Of a stretch of 64,000 nucleotides of DNA, positions 45,551-53,711 are shown one piece after another. Location of the stretch: contig OZ246000.1 in assembly GCA_965230245.1 (NCBI GenBank), forward strand, positions 992,001-1,056,000, in the 5' to 3' direction. Under the pieces are notes generated by a model. That model was not told the origin of the DNA and did not search any database. It saw nothing but the letters and a program-made list of their open reading frames with translations. Origin of the DNA: JAGNKE01 sp965230245. Its GTDB lineage: Bacteria > Pseudomonadota > Alphaproteobacteria > Micavibrionales > Micavibrionaceae. Both the position numbers and the translations under genes were made by a program. How positions within the stretch are numbered: the first letter of the stretch is position 1; each line of letters starts with the position of its first letter.

Positions 45551-46645
45551 CACGTAAAGGGAACTCGGATCGCTGTTGTCCTGAATGATCGTCGGACTGG
45601 CAGAATCTGCCAATGTCAAACGACATCCTTCACCCTCAATCTGGGAGGTAATATCCAGTAAGTATTTGGCATTAAACCCGATCTCAAGATCGGTATCGCC
45701 GTTAACTTCCATCTCCTCGGTCGCACTACCGGACTCCGGCGAGCTTGCGGACAACGTCATCTGCTTGCCGCGCAGCGCAATTTTGAGCGCACGGGACTTC
45801 CCGTCTGAAATCGTAGAAACACGGTCAATCGCACCTGTAAACATCTTCGGATCAACTTCGACAACCTTGTCATTTCCTTCGGGAATAACCCGCTGATAAT
45901 CGGGAAACTTCCCGTCAATCAATTTAGAAGTCAGAACAACATGATCGAATGAGAAACGCACCTTGTTCTCGGACAAGGAAATCTGGATCATATCTGCGGC
46001 TTCATCAATCAACTTACGCAACTCGCCAACCGCCTTACGCGGCACAATAACGCCGGGCATCCCCAGCGCACCGTCAGGAAGCGGCATTTCAAAGCGCGCA
46101 AGCCTGTGTCCGTCGGTCGCAACCGCACGCAAGACTTTCAATCCTTCACTATCGGCTTCGTGCACGTAAATACCGTTCAAATAATAACGGGTTTCTTCCG
46201 TCGACATTGCAAACTTCGTACGATCAATCAATGAACGCAAATCAGCGGCAGGAATAGCAAAATTCACCGGCAGTTCACCAACGGCAATTTCAGGAAAATC
46301 GGAAACGGGCAAACAGCTAAGTTTAAAGTCCGAACGCCCCGCCATCACGGTCATTTGCGTCCCGTCAGGCTTCAACGTCACCTCGACCTGCGACCCGTCG
46401 GGAAACTTGCGGACAATATCGTAAAAAGTGTGCGCGGGCGCAGTCGTCGCACCATCTTCAGCCACTTGCGCTTCAACCGCCTCGACAATCTCGAGATCCA
46501 TATCCGTCGTCGACAAAGACAGCGAATTGCCCTCGGCCTTCAAAAGAACATTGGAAAGAATCGGAATAGTGTTCCTGCGCTCGACTGCACTTTGAACATG
46601 ATTCAAGGATCTTAGAAGCGCGGAGCGGTCAATAGTAAACTTCAT
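45530..46645 (-). CDS. dnaN: DNA polymerase III beta sliding clamp
   Basis: 371 residues, standard length, three clamp domains. Landmarks are MKFTIDRSALLRSLNHVQ at the start, RNTIPILSNVLLKAE, FAMSTEETRYYLNGIYVH, DGKFPDYQRVIP and the C-terminal YVLMPLRV. It encircles DNA and tethers polymerase III. Unlike the usual layout it is not next to dnaA; the biotin genes come between. Confidence 0.97.
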   Translation of the reverse strand: MKFTIDRSALLRSLNHVQSAVERRNTIPILSNVLLKAEGNSLSLSTTDMDLEIVEAVEAQVAEDGATTAPAHTFYDIVRKFPDGSQVEVTLKPDGTQMTVMAGRSDFKLSCLPVSDFPEIAVGELPVNFAIPAADLRSLIDRTKFAMSTEETRYYLNGIYVHEADSEGLKVLRAVATDGHRLARFEMPLPDGALGMPGVIVPRKAVGELRKLIDEAADMIQISLSENKVRFSFDHVVLTSKLIDGKFPDYQRVIPEGNDKVVEVDPKMFTGAIDRVSTISDGKSRALKIALRGKQMTLSASSPESGSATEEMEVNGDTDLEIGFNAKYLLDITSQIEGEGCRLTLADSASPTIIQDNSDPSSLYVLMPLRV

Positions 46646-46765
46646 GGGCGTAGTCCGTTACGTTTTAGCTGTGTGTGATTCGGTAAAGTTTAACATAGTG
46701 TCGATTCGCGCAAAAGCCTTAACACAAGCCCAGCGTGCGATATTCATAAAAAAGTTAAGAAATAA

Positions 46766-47077
46766 TCAGAGCCCGAGCCCCTCAACATTAAGATTCAATG
46801 TCCGCGCCGAACCGCGTGCTGCTAAAAACAACTTGTCATCACAACCTTCGCCAAGACTATTTGTAGCTTCTTCGTAAAGTGCCGCAACTTCGTCAATACT
46901 CTCGATACCGTCAAACGCACCGACAATCTCTTCAGCAGAATGATTGGCATGCACCGCGAAGTAAACCGTCATTGCCGTAATAGAACGGTCGGTATTAATA
47001 AACGGCATCACCGAACTCAGCAGCAAGATCACGGTAATACCCGCCGAGATGCGTATCAACCTCAGCTCTAATGTCAT
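46766..47077 (-). CDS. small membrane-anchored protein, unknown
   Basis: 103 residues from the ATG at 47077. One N-terminal transmembrane helix (about 10-30, ISAGITVILLLSSVMPF) is followed by an acidic soluble part with ESIDEVAALYEEATNSLGE. It lies 30 bases after the diiron protein gene on the same strand and may be the last gene of the bio transcript. No family recognised; it could be an extracytoplasmic accessory. Confidence 0.5.
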   Translation of the reverse strand: MTLELRLIRISAGITVILLLSSVMPFINTDRSITAMTVYFAVHANHSAEEIVGAFDGIESIDEVAALYEEATNSLGEGCDDKLFLAARGSARTLNLNVEGLGL

Positions 47078-47107
47078 CAAGACTGGGCTGTTGCTCTTCA
47101 GACATAC

Positions 47108-47719
47108 CTAAGCCGCCTGCGCCAGATCAGGTTGATCCGCTTCCAGTGTATTCCAGAATTTCTCGAACAACGTTGTCTCGTAAGCGCTCAACTTTTTCAG
47201 CAAATCATACTGCTCGCCGCACGCTTCGAACATTTCCGCCAGATGCCCGTCTTCCTCGGCAATCAAACTTGTAAGAGAAAGCCCAATTCCTTCAGCCTCA
47301 AGAACCTCCTGATAAATCTCATACATCCAGCAAGCCCGAAGCTCGATAATCAAAGACACCCAAGGGTAAGCCTCTTCGGCCTTCACCTGTTTGGAAATAC
47401 CTGCATCCAGGCGCCCGAAATACATCGCCGCAGGAATACGCGTCATCGTATTCTCATCCGTAAACCCGTCAAGCTTCTCTTCGCCGATCCGCTCCGCATG
47501 GCGCTTGAAGAAATACGCATGACGCGCCTCCTCGGCCAGATGCTGCAACGTGTCCTCCGTCAACGTCTGATCCATCTGGGACACCATAATCTTGCGACTG
47601 CCCATATGCTCAAGCATCGAAAGCATGTTCATGAACTTGGCATGGCGTTTGTTATCACGAACCAACTCGGTCAAAAACCCGCGAACGGGGGCTTCAAGCT
47701 GCGTGTTGTTGTCCCTCAT
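47108..47719 (-). CDS. ferritin-like (predicted diiron) protein at the end of the bio operon
   Basis: 203 residues from the ATG at 47719 (GGAG ten bases upstream); an ATG 36 bases earlier with GGAAGAG is also plausible. Four helices carry the diiron carboxylate set: Glu37 (MLSMLEHMG), ExxH at Glu64-His67 (LAEEARHAYFF), Glu126 (LIIELRACW) and ExxH at Glu156-His159 (LIAEEDGHLAEM). Spacings between the first Glu and each ExxH are 27 and 30 residues, as in ferritin-like oxidases. The start lies inside bioA, so translation is coupled. No exact family was recognised; an oxygen- and iron-dependent step linked to biotin synthesis is inference. Confidence 0.65.
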   Translation of the reverse strand: MRDNNTQLEAPVRGFLTELVRDNKRHAKFMNMLSMLEHMGSRKIMVSQMDQTLTEDTLQHLAEEARHAYFFKRHAERIGEEKLDGFTDENTMTRIPAAMYFGRLDAGISKQVKAEEAYPWVSLIIELRACWMYEIYQEVLEAEGIGLSLTSLIAEEDGHLAEMFEACGEQYDLLKKLSAYETTLFEKFWNTLEADQPDLAQAA

Positions 47720-49001
47720 CCCTGAGGCGCTCCAGGGCGAAATCGATGCACTCATAAATCTCTTCCAAATCTTCAGTTGTTACACAATACGGGGGCAAAA
47801 TATAAACGGTGTTACCCAACGGACGCAAGAGAACGTTTTTCGATAAAAAAGTCTCGTAAAGCTTCGGCTGGATATCCGAAAGATACCCGCCCTCCTGAAC
47901 CTTGATATCAAGGGCAAAAATCCCCCCGCATATCCGCACGTTGTTAACGTCATCACGCGCCTCGAACCGGGCCTTGGCCGCTTCATAAGAGTGTGTAATC
48001 CCGCGAATGCGCCCCAAAACATCTTCCTCTTCCCAGATCCTGAGTGAAGCCAAAGCCGCCGCGCTCGCCAGCGGATTGCCTGTAAACGAACTGGAATGGA
48101 AAAACATCTTCGCGCGGTCGGTATCGTAAAACGCATCGTAAATCTCTTGAGTCGCAAGCGTCATCCCCATCGGCAAGAACCCGCCCGTCAAACCTTTCGA
48201 TAAACACAACAAATCAGGCGTAAAACCGGCCTGCTCACAAGCAAACATCGTACCCGTACGCCCGAACCCCGTCATCACCTCATCGGCAATCAACAACACG
48301 CCATGCGCGCGGCACATCTCCGCCATCTGCGATAACAAATCCGCGGAATAAAACAGCATTCCGCCCGCACCCAGAACCAGCGGCTCGAACACAAACGCCG
48401 CCGTATCCTCGCCATGCGCATCCAGAAACGCCGCAAGCGCATCCAGCGTCTCTTGCGCCTTCCCCGCTTCGGGGAACGGCAAATGCGTCACCTCGAACAG
48501 GAAATTTTCGTAAATCTTGTTATAGACACTGCGCGCCCCCGCAGACATCGTGCCGAACGTATCCCCGTGATACCCACCGTCAATCGCAAGAACCTTGTTC
48601 CGCGCCCGCCCTGTCTGCGCCCAGTATCCGATGGCCATTTTCATTGCCACCTCGACCGCCGTCGATCCACTGTCGGAGAAAAATACATGCCGCAAAATCT
48701 GATCTGCAAACGCTTTGTCCGTATGATTCAAAATCCCGCGCGCCAGGTCTTCAGCTGGCGCATGCGTAAACCCCGCAAAAATCACCTGATCCAACTTCGC
48801 GGCCTGCGCCTGCACCGCCTCCACGATTTTCGGATGGCAATGCCCGTGTGACACCACCCACCACGACGAAATCGCATCAATTATCCGCCGCCCGTCAGGG
48901 GTAAACAAATACGCACCCTTCGCCGATTCAACCTCGATCGAGCCTTGCTTCAACCCGTGCTGCGTAAACGGATGCCATATCGGGGATTGCGTTTTAGTCA
49001 T
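47694..49001 (-). CDS. bioA: adenosylmethionine--8-amino-7-oxononanoate transaminase
   Basis: 435 residues, class III PLP aminotransferase. It opens IWHPFTQHGLKQG, has the BioA-specific ISSWWVVSHGHCHP, GGYHGDTFGTMS, LIADEVMTGFGRTG and the PLP lysine in CLSKGLTGGFLPMG. It makes 7,8-diaminopelargonate using S-adenosylmethionine as amino donor. ATGA overlap with bioD upstream and a 26-base overlap with the diiron gene downstream show tight coupling. Confidence 0.95.
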   Translation of the reverse strand: MTKTQSPIWHPFTQHGLKQGSIEVESAKGAYLFTPDGRRIIDAISSWWVVSHGHCHPKIVEAVQAQAAKLDQVIFAGFTHAPAEDLARGILNHTDKAFADQILRHVFFSDSGSTAVEVAMKMAIGYWAQTGRARNKVLAIDGGYHGDTFGTMSAGARSVYNKIYENFLFEVTHLPFPEAGKAQETLDALAAFLDAHGEDTAAFVFEPLVLGAGGMLFYSADLLSQMAEMCRAHGVLLIADEVMTGFGRTGTMFACEQAGFTPDLLCLSKGLTGGFLPMGMTLATQEIYDAFYDTDRAKMFFHSSSFTGNPLASAAALASLRIWEEEDVLGRIRGITHSYEAAKARFEARDDVNNVRICGGIFALDIKVQEGGYLSDIQPKLYETFLSKNVLLRPLGNTVYILPPYCVTTEDLEEIYECIDFALERLRDEGQQHAA

Positions 49002-49636
49002 GAAAAATCCTCTGCGTTGAAATGATCCTTGAACGCGTATTTCAGGTTTTCGGTCGTCAGCTCCTCTAAAATCGGCAACCGCCCCAGAACCTTCACCTTG
49101 GAAATCTCGGCAATGGTTTTGATATTGTCCTCGTTTTCATCCCCGACAAACGCAATGCCAAGCACGGGTATCTCCCGCGCCCATAACGCCTCAAGCGAGA
49201 GCAGCGTATGATTGATCGTCCCCAGCCCCGTCCGCGCCACCAGCACAACGGGAATTTGCCATTTCTTATACATATTGACCTGAAGCTTTTTGCGCGTCAC
49301 CGGCACCATCAACCCGCCCGCCGCCTCGATAATCAGCGGCCCGTCAGGTTCGGGAATCGCTTCAAGCGAGAGCTTCGCCGAATCAATTTCGACCCCGTCA
49401 ATCTCCGCCGCGCGATGCGGGGAAAGCGGCTCACTAAAAATATATGCTTCGGGAAAAAAACGCTCATCGGGCAGCCCTGTTAAATCCTGTACGGTTTTCG
49501 TATCCACACCGTCCGCCACCCCCGATTGCAACGGCTTCCAGTAATAGGCATTCTCCAACCCCATCATCAACGCCGCCGAAAACACGGTCTTGCCCGCATC
49601 CGTATCCGTACCCGTAATCACAAACCGCTTGCTCAT
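48998..49636 (-). CDS. bioD: dethiobiotin synthetase
   Basis: 212 residues. P-loop form FVITGTDTDAGKTVFSAAL, YYWKPLQSG and IIEAAGGLMVPVT are BioD signatures. It closes the ureido ring of dethiobiotin with CO2 and ATP. Four-base overlaps with bioF before it and bioA after it. Confidence 0.94.
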   Translation of the reverse strand: MSKRFVITGTDTDAGKTVFSAALMMGLENAYYWKPLQSGVADGVDTKTVQDLTGLPDERFFPEAYIFSEPLSPHRAAEIDGVEIDSAKLSLEAIPEPDGPLIIEAAGGLMVPVTRKKLQVNMYKKWQIPVVLVARTGLGTINHTLLSLEALWAREIPVLGIAFVGDENEDNIKTIAEISKVKVLGRLPILEELTTENLKYAFKDHFNAEDFS

Positions 49637-50757
49637 GCCGCCCGAACCTCCTTCAGATAAGGGCTTAACAATGCCGCAAACCGCTCAAGCTCCGCAACCG
49701 GAAGCTCCGAACTTAAGGAAATACGCAGACGCGCCGTCCCTTCGGGCACGGTCGGGGGACGAATCGCACGTACATCAAACCCGCCCTCTTGTAAGGCCTT
49801 CGCCGCATCCAGCGCATGTTGATCCGTCCCCAGAATGACGGGAACAATCTGCGTCCCTTCCCCGCCGAGCATTTCACGCGCACGGTTTGAAAGCGCAAAT
49901 AATTTATTCCGCCGCCCCTCCCCGTCAACCGTTGCAAGAATCTCCAAAGATTTCTGAACCAGAAAAGCCTGCAACGGCATCGGCGCCGTCGAGTAAATAA
50001 ACGGACGCGCACAATTCACCATGTACTCGATCACATCACTCGACCCACACACCAGACCGCCCGCAACACCGATGGCTTTCCCGCACGTATGCAAAGTGAT
50101 CAAATGATCGTAACCATGCTTCGAGATTAAATCCCAGCACAAACCCTTGCCCCGCAGCCCATAAATGCCGCTCGCATGCGCCTCATCCACAACCAAAATC
50201 GCATCATGCGCCTGCGCGAGCTTAAACATCTCCGCAAGCGGTGCCTGATCGCCGTCCATCGAATACACCGACTCAACGGCGATATAAAGACTCTCCGCAT
50301 TATCACGCACGGCCTTGATTTTCTCCTCAAGATCATTGAGGTCGTTGTGCCTGAACTTCACCGACCGCGCATTGCTCGCCTGCAACCCGTCACGCACACT
50401 CGCATGGATCAGGGAGTCATAAACAATCGCATCATGACGATCAGGTAGTGTTGTAAACAGCGCGTAATTCGCCTGAAAACCGCTTGAAAAATAAAGGGAC
50501 CGCTCAGCCCCGAAATATTCAGCGGCATAGTCCTCAAGGCTCTTGTGCGCATCCGTGTGCCCGCGCAACAGCCGCGATCCTGCAGCGCCGATAGGCATGC
50601 CGTCTTGTAGCGCCCGAACGACAGCATCCCTTAAATCGGGGTGATCAGCCATTCCAAGATAATCATTGGAGGTAAGATCAATGCCGTTCGGCAGTTGAAG
50701 CATCCGATATCGGGATTGTGCCTTCAGATGCTGTATGGTTTGACGATGTTTACTCAT
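49633..50757 (-). CDS. bioF: 8-amino-7-oxononanoate synthase
   Basis: 374 residues from the ATG at 50757 (MSKHRQTIQHLKAQS); an upstream extension has no family support. A fold-type I PLP enzyme of the alpha-oxoamine synthase group: IDLTSNDYLGMADHPDL, GSRLLRGHTDAHKSLE, VDEAHASGIYG and a PLP-lysine region THTCGKAIG-like (LHTCGKAIGVAGG). It condenses a pimeloyl thioester with alanine. It heads the bioFDA run. The 60 bases before it contain no recognisable BirA or BioR box. Confidence 0.93.
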   Translation of the reverse strand: MSKHRQTIQHLKAQSRYRMLQLPNGIDLTSNDYLGMADHPDLRDAVVRALQDGMPIGAAGSRLLRGHTDAHKSLEDYAAEYFGAERSLYFSSGFQANYALFTTLPDRHDAIVYDSLIHASVRDGLQASNARSVKFRHNDLNDLEEKIKAVRDNAESLYIAVESVYSMDGDQAPLAEMFKLAQAHDAILVVDEAHASGIYGLRGKGLCWDLISKHGYDHLITLHTCGKAIGVAGGLVCGSSDVIEYMVNCARPFIYSTAPMPLQAFLVQKSLEILATVDGEGRRNKLFALSNRAREMLGGEGTQIVPVILGTDQHALDAAKALQEGGFDVRAIRPPTVPEGTARLRISLSSELPVAELERFAALLSPYLKEVRAA

Positions 50758-50818
50758 GCCAGAGTCATAGCAAACACCGAACCAAAACACCATGAAAACA
50801 GACCTAAAAACTTACCGA

Positions 50819-51046
50819 TTAATCACCCCATGTTTTCGATGGTTTGCGGTATTTTTGCGGCTTATAACTCGGATAAAATGCCCGCTCCGCTCTCGCCTGT
50901 CTCTTGGCCGCATAACGCTTCTTGTTAATTCCGTCAAAAACGATGCAGTTATCAAATCTTTTATAATCAACACAATCCAAAGTCTTGCCGATGGCACAAC
51001 CGCTCAGCAATACACAGCATAAAATCATTGCACAGAAATATTTCAT
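50819..51046 (-). CDS. small lipoprotein
   Basis: 75 residues from the ATG at 51046, preceded by AGGGAAAGAG. The lipobox is LLSGC at residues 13-17, with a short mature, lysine/tyrosine/arginine-rich chain (YAAKRQARAERAFYPSYKP) and two further cysteines (LDCVDY and DNCIVF). It is divergent from the TetR-type gene and shares its two-site promoter region, so it may be a target of that regulator. Confidence 0.65.
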   Translation of the reverse strand: MKYFCAMILCCVLLSGCAIGKTLDCVDYKRFDNCIVFDGINKKRYAAKRQARAERAFYPSYKPQKYRKPSKTWGD

Positions 51047-51066
51047 TTCTCTTTCCCTGAAATAAT

Positions 51067-51082
51067 TAAACATTGTTCAATT
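51067..51082. promoter_or_regulatory. predicted TetR-family operator, copy 1
   Basis: TAAACATTGTTCAATT, with the symmetric core AACATTGTT, just upstream of the lipoprotein gene's ribosome site. It matches copy 2 at 12 of 16 positions. Confidence 0.45.
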
Positions 51083-51123
51083 ATTTTATGATAACGCCTT
51101 TAGCAACCAAAGCGCAAGAAAAT

Positions 51124-51139
51124 TGAACATTGTATAGTT
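51124..51139. promoter_or_regulatory. predicted TetR-family operator, copy 2
   Basis: TGAACATTGTATAGTT, same orientation as copy 1 and 57 bases from it, upstream of the TetR-type gene. The shared AACATTGT core points to a single DNA-binding protein covering both divergent promoters. Confidence 0.45.
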
Positions 51140-51181
51140 TTGTGGTAATTTGTCGGCGCATCGAATATCAGGAGCAAAATG

Positions 51182-51778
51182 ATGGCAAGACGAAGCGATC
51201 ACACCCGCGAAGAGCTAATCGAACTCACGCTGAAAGCCGCCGTGAACATAGTTAAAAAAGACGGAGCAACAGCCTTGACTGCCCGCAATCTGGCAAAGGA
51301 AATCGGCTATACACCCGGCACGCTCTATAACATGTTTGGCTCGATGGATGGCCTGCTATATGAAATCAACAAAGAAACACTGTTCAAAATAAGTGAAACA
51401 ATCGCCACCGGGAAAACATCTTCTTCCGCGCCAAAAATTAGAAAAATCCTCAATCAAATGGCAGAAGACTATATAAACTTCGCGCATAAAAACCGTGAGT
51501 TATGGCTCCTTCTGTTTGATACGCCATCCGATCAAAAACCGCCAAAATGGTATCTGGAGATTATAGAGAACAGCTTTCGCCCGCTCGAAAACGTCATCGC
51601 CCCGCTCTACAGATCAAATAAGGAATTGGAGTTGGCCGCAAGAACGCTCTGGGCATCCATACATGGCATATGCTATCTGGAGATCACCCAAAAAGGCCCG
51701 ATGCGCAAATCCAAACAAAACGCAATCGAACACGCCGAATACGTCATCAAGACCTACATCAACGCAGCTAAAAAATAA
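51182..51778 (+). CDS. TetR/AcrR-family transcriptional regulator
   Basis: 198 residues from the second of two ATG codons, which is seven bases after GGAG. The N-terminal helix-turn-helix (about 8-55) reads LTARNLAKEIGYTPGTLYNMFG, quoted in part, and the C-terminal ligand-binding domain carries a WHG-type LWASIHGICYLEI. It probably represses itself and the divergent lipoprotein gene. It is inserted between bioF and bioB; a role in biotin control is possible but unproven. It converges with bioB with an 18-base gap. Confidence 0.88.
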   Translation: MARRSDHTREELIELTLKAAVNIVKKDGATALTARNLAKEIGYTPGTLYNMFGSMDGLLYEINKETLFKISETIATGKTSSSAPKIRKILNQMAEDYINFAHKNRELWLLLFDTPSDQKPPKWYLEIIENSFRPLENVIAPLYRSNKELELAARTLWASIHGICYLEITQKGPMRKSKQNAIEHAEYVIKTYINAAKK

Positions 51779-51796
51779 GATAGAGTAATTTAAAGA

Positions 51797-52795
51797 TCAG
51801 GCCACGACTTCGGCTTCTTTTGTTTCGCTAGTGCCGACTTCCTCTTTAAACGGAGCACGCGGCTTCAAACCAAGCTCATGCAACAAGCCGTAATCGGCGT
51901 CCTTCTCAGGATTTGGTGTGGTCAGAAGCTTTTCACCTGTAAAGATGGCATTCGCACCGGCCATAAACGCCAGCGCCTGCGCTTCTTTTGAAATCGTCAA
52001 ACGACCGGCGGACAAACGCACCATCGCCTTGGGCATCAAAATACGTGCAACCGCGATACAGCGAATCCACTCAAAAATATCGAGCATCTTCTGATGTTCC
52101 AATGGTGTCCCCTCAACCGGAACAAGCATATTGATGGGAACCGATTCAGGCTGCGGATCAAGATTGGAAAGCGTATGGAGCAATGAAATGCGATCGTCTT
52201 CACTCTCACCAAGCCCGAGAATACCACCGCAACACGCCGAAATACCTGCCTTCGCAACATTTTTAAGCGTGTCCAGACGCTCGTCGTAACTGCGCGTTGT
52301 AATCACCTTGTCGTAATACTCGCGCGATGTATCCAGATTATGATTGTAAGCAGTGAGCCCTGATTCTTTCAGTTTGAAGGCCTGCTCCTCGGTCAACATC
52401 CCCAGCGTACAGCACGCCTCCATGCCCATATCGGTAACGCCCTTGACCATGTCACAAACACGATCAAACGCCTTGCCATCCAGCACACGCGGCCACGCAG
52501 CCCCCATACAAAAACGCGTTGAGCCGGACTCTTTCGCTTTACGCGCCTGCTCCAGAACGTCATCCGTTTTCATCAGGATTTCTTTTTCCAGATCGGCGTT
52601 ATTATGAATCGACTGCGAACAATAACTACAATCTTCCGTGCATCCACCCGTCTTGATTGAGAGCAATGTACACATTTGCATATCCTGCGGATCGTGATTC
52701 GCCCGATGAACGGATGCGGCCTCGTATACGAGGTCAAGGAGCGGACGGCGGTAAAGCTCTGTTACCTGATCAAGAGAAGCATAAGGATTCGTCAT
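51797..52795 (-). CDS. bioB: biotin synthase
   Basis: 332 residues. The radical SAM cluster is the CxxxCxxC in TGGCTEDCSYCSQSIHN, followed by FCMGAAWP, YNHNLDTSREYY and GGILGLGES. It inserts sulfur into dethiobiotin using a second iron-sulfur cluster; RLSAGR near the C-terminus is its arginine ligand region. The end has an extra 20-residue tail rich in Glu and Val. AGGGGAC precedes the ATG. It is separated from bioFDA by the TetR and lipoprotein genes. Confidence 0.95.
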   Translation of the reverse strand: MTNPYASLDQVTELYRRPLLDLVYEAASVHRANHDPQDMQMCTLLSIKTGGCTEDCSYCSQSIHNNADLEKEILMKTDDVLEQARKAKESGSTRFCMGAAWPRVLDGKAFDRVCDMVKGVTDMGMEACCTLGMLTEEQAFKLKESGLTAYNHNLDTSREYYDKVITTRSYDERLDTLKNVAKAGISACCGGILGLGESEDDRISLLHTLSNLDPQPESVPINMLVPVEGTPLEHQKMLDIFEWIRCIAVARILMPKAMVRLSAGRLTISKEAQALAFMAGANAIFTGEKLLTTPNPEKDADYGLLHELGLKPRAPFKEEVGTSETKEAEVVA

Positions 52796-53044
52796 AAAGT
52801 CCCCTAAATTTACGCTGTGCTGAAACTGGCTATCACATTAAAGAAGATAAAGAATTTGGCCAGTATTTTTATTGAAAAAAACGCGAAAAGCCTGACAAGA
52901 CGAACAACGATAATCCCTGAACCTTCAAAAACGATAAAAATATAAGGTATTGAAAAATATTGCAAACTTTCTTTTTTCTTGCAAAGCAGCATTAAAATTC
53001 CTTACCCTTTTCATGCTGACGCCACGGAGAACGGAAATGATTAT

Positions 53045-53647
53045 ATGAAGCGTAAAAAACTTCTTGAAATTGCCAACGATACATTCACGCCCACGGATGA
53101 TCTCAAAAAAACAACAGCCAGCAATTTTATCGTCACGGATTACGAAGGTGACTGGTACGTCCTCGCCTTGCAACGCGCACCCGATAAAGACCCCGAACCC
53201 AACCATTGGGGTTTGCCCGGTGGCGGAGTTGATGACGGAGAGACATTGCTCGAAGGTGCGATCCGCGAAACATCGGAAGAAGCCGGACATCTGCCTCACT
53301 CCGATTTGATTACACCTCTTGATCTTGTGCATTGTCCCGAAAAAAACAAACAATACCTGTATACCATGTCTTACGTGCCCGAAGCGTTCATCCCCGATCT
53401 GGAAAGCGACCCATGCCACGAGCATCAGGATTATCAATGGGTAAAATTCGAAGATTGGCCCGAGCCTGCGCACCAACGCGTCAAAGAATTTATCAACGAT
53501 TTCGGGATAAAAAATTTGGAAAAAGAGGCCAAAAAACTGCGAAAAACCTCTTCGGATAAAATTCTAAAAGCGCTTATAAAGTCCAACGAGAATCTTCCGC
53601 CGCCCGAAGAAGCCGAAATCAAAGGATTGCAAGTATTGGAAGCATAG
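53045..53647 (+). CDS. Nudix hydrolase
   Basis: 200 residues from the ATG at 53045. The Nudix box spans residues 60-83 with the pattern G-x5-E-x7-REtsEEaG complete, preceded by NHWGLPGGG, so the metal-dependent pyrophosphohydrolase site is intact. The tail after residue 150 is a charged helix (EKEAKKLRKTSSDKILKAL). The substrate is unknown. It ends just before a shared terminator with dnaA. Confidence 0.85.
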   Translation: MKRKKLLEIANDTFTPTDDLKKTTASNFIVTDYEGDWYVLALQRAPDKDPEPNHWGLPGGGVDDGETLLEGAIRETSEEAGHLPHSDLITPLDLVHCPEKNKQYLYTMSYVPEAFIPDLESDPCHEHQDYQWVKFEDWPEPAHQRVKEFINDFGIKNLEKEAKKLRKTSSDKILKALIKSNENLPPPEEAEIKGLQVLEA

Positions 53648-53651
53648 TAAA

Positions 53652-53674
53652 AAACCCCGCCGAAAGCGGGGTTT
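53652..53674. terminator. bidirectional terminator between the Nudix gene and dnaA
   Basis: AAACCCCGC-cgaaa-GCGGGGTTT, a perfect nine-base stem. A run of T follows on the minus strand (toward the Nudix stop) and GTTGTTTTT on the plus strand, so it can end both convergent transcripts. Confidence 0.85.
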
Positions 53675-53711
53675 GTTGTTTTTGACTGAACAGTCACGAA
53701 GGAGAAGCTTT

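Noticed and set aside
50758..53044. BioR (TTATxxATAA-type) or BirA operator upstream of bioF or bioB
   Set aside because: No matching palindrome was found in either upstream region.
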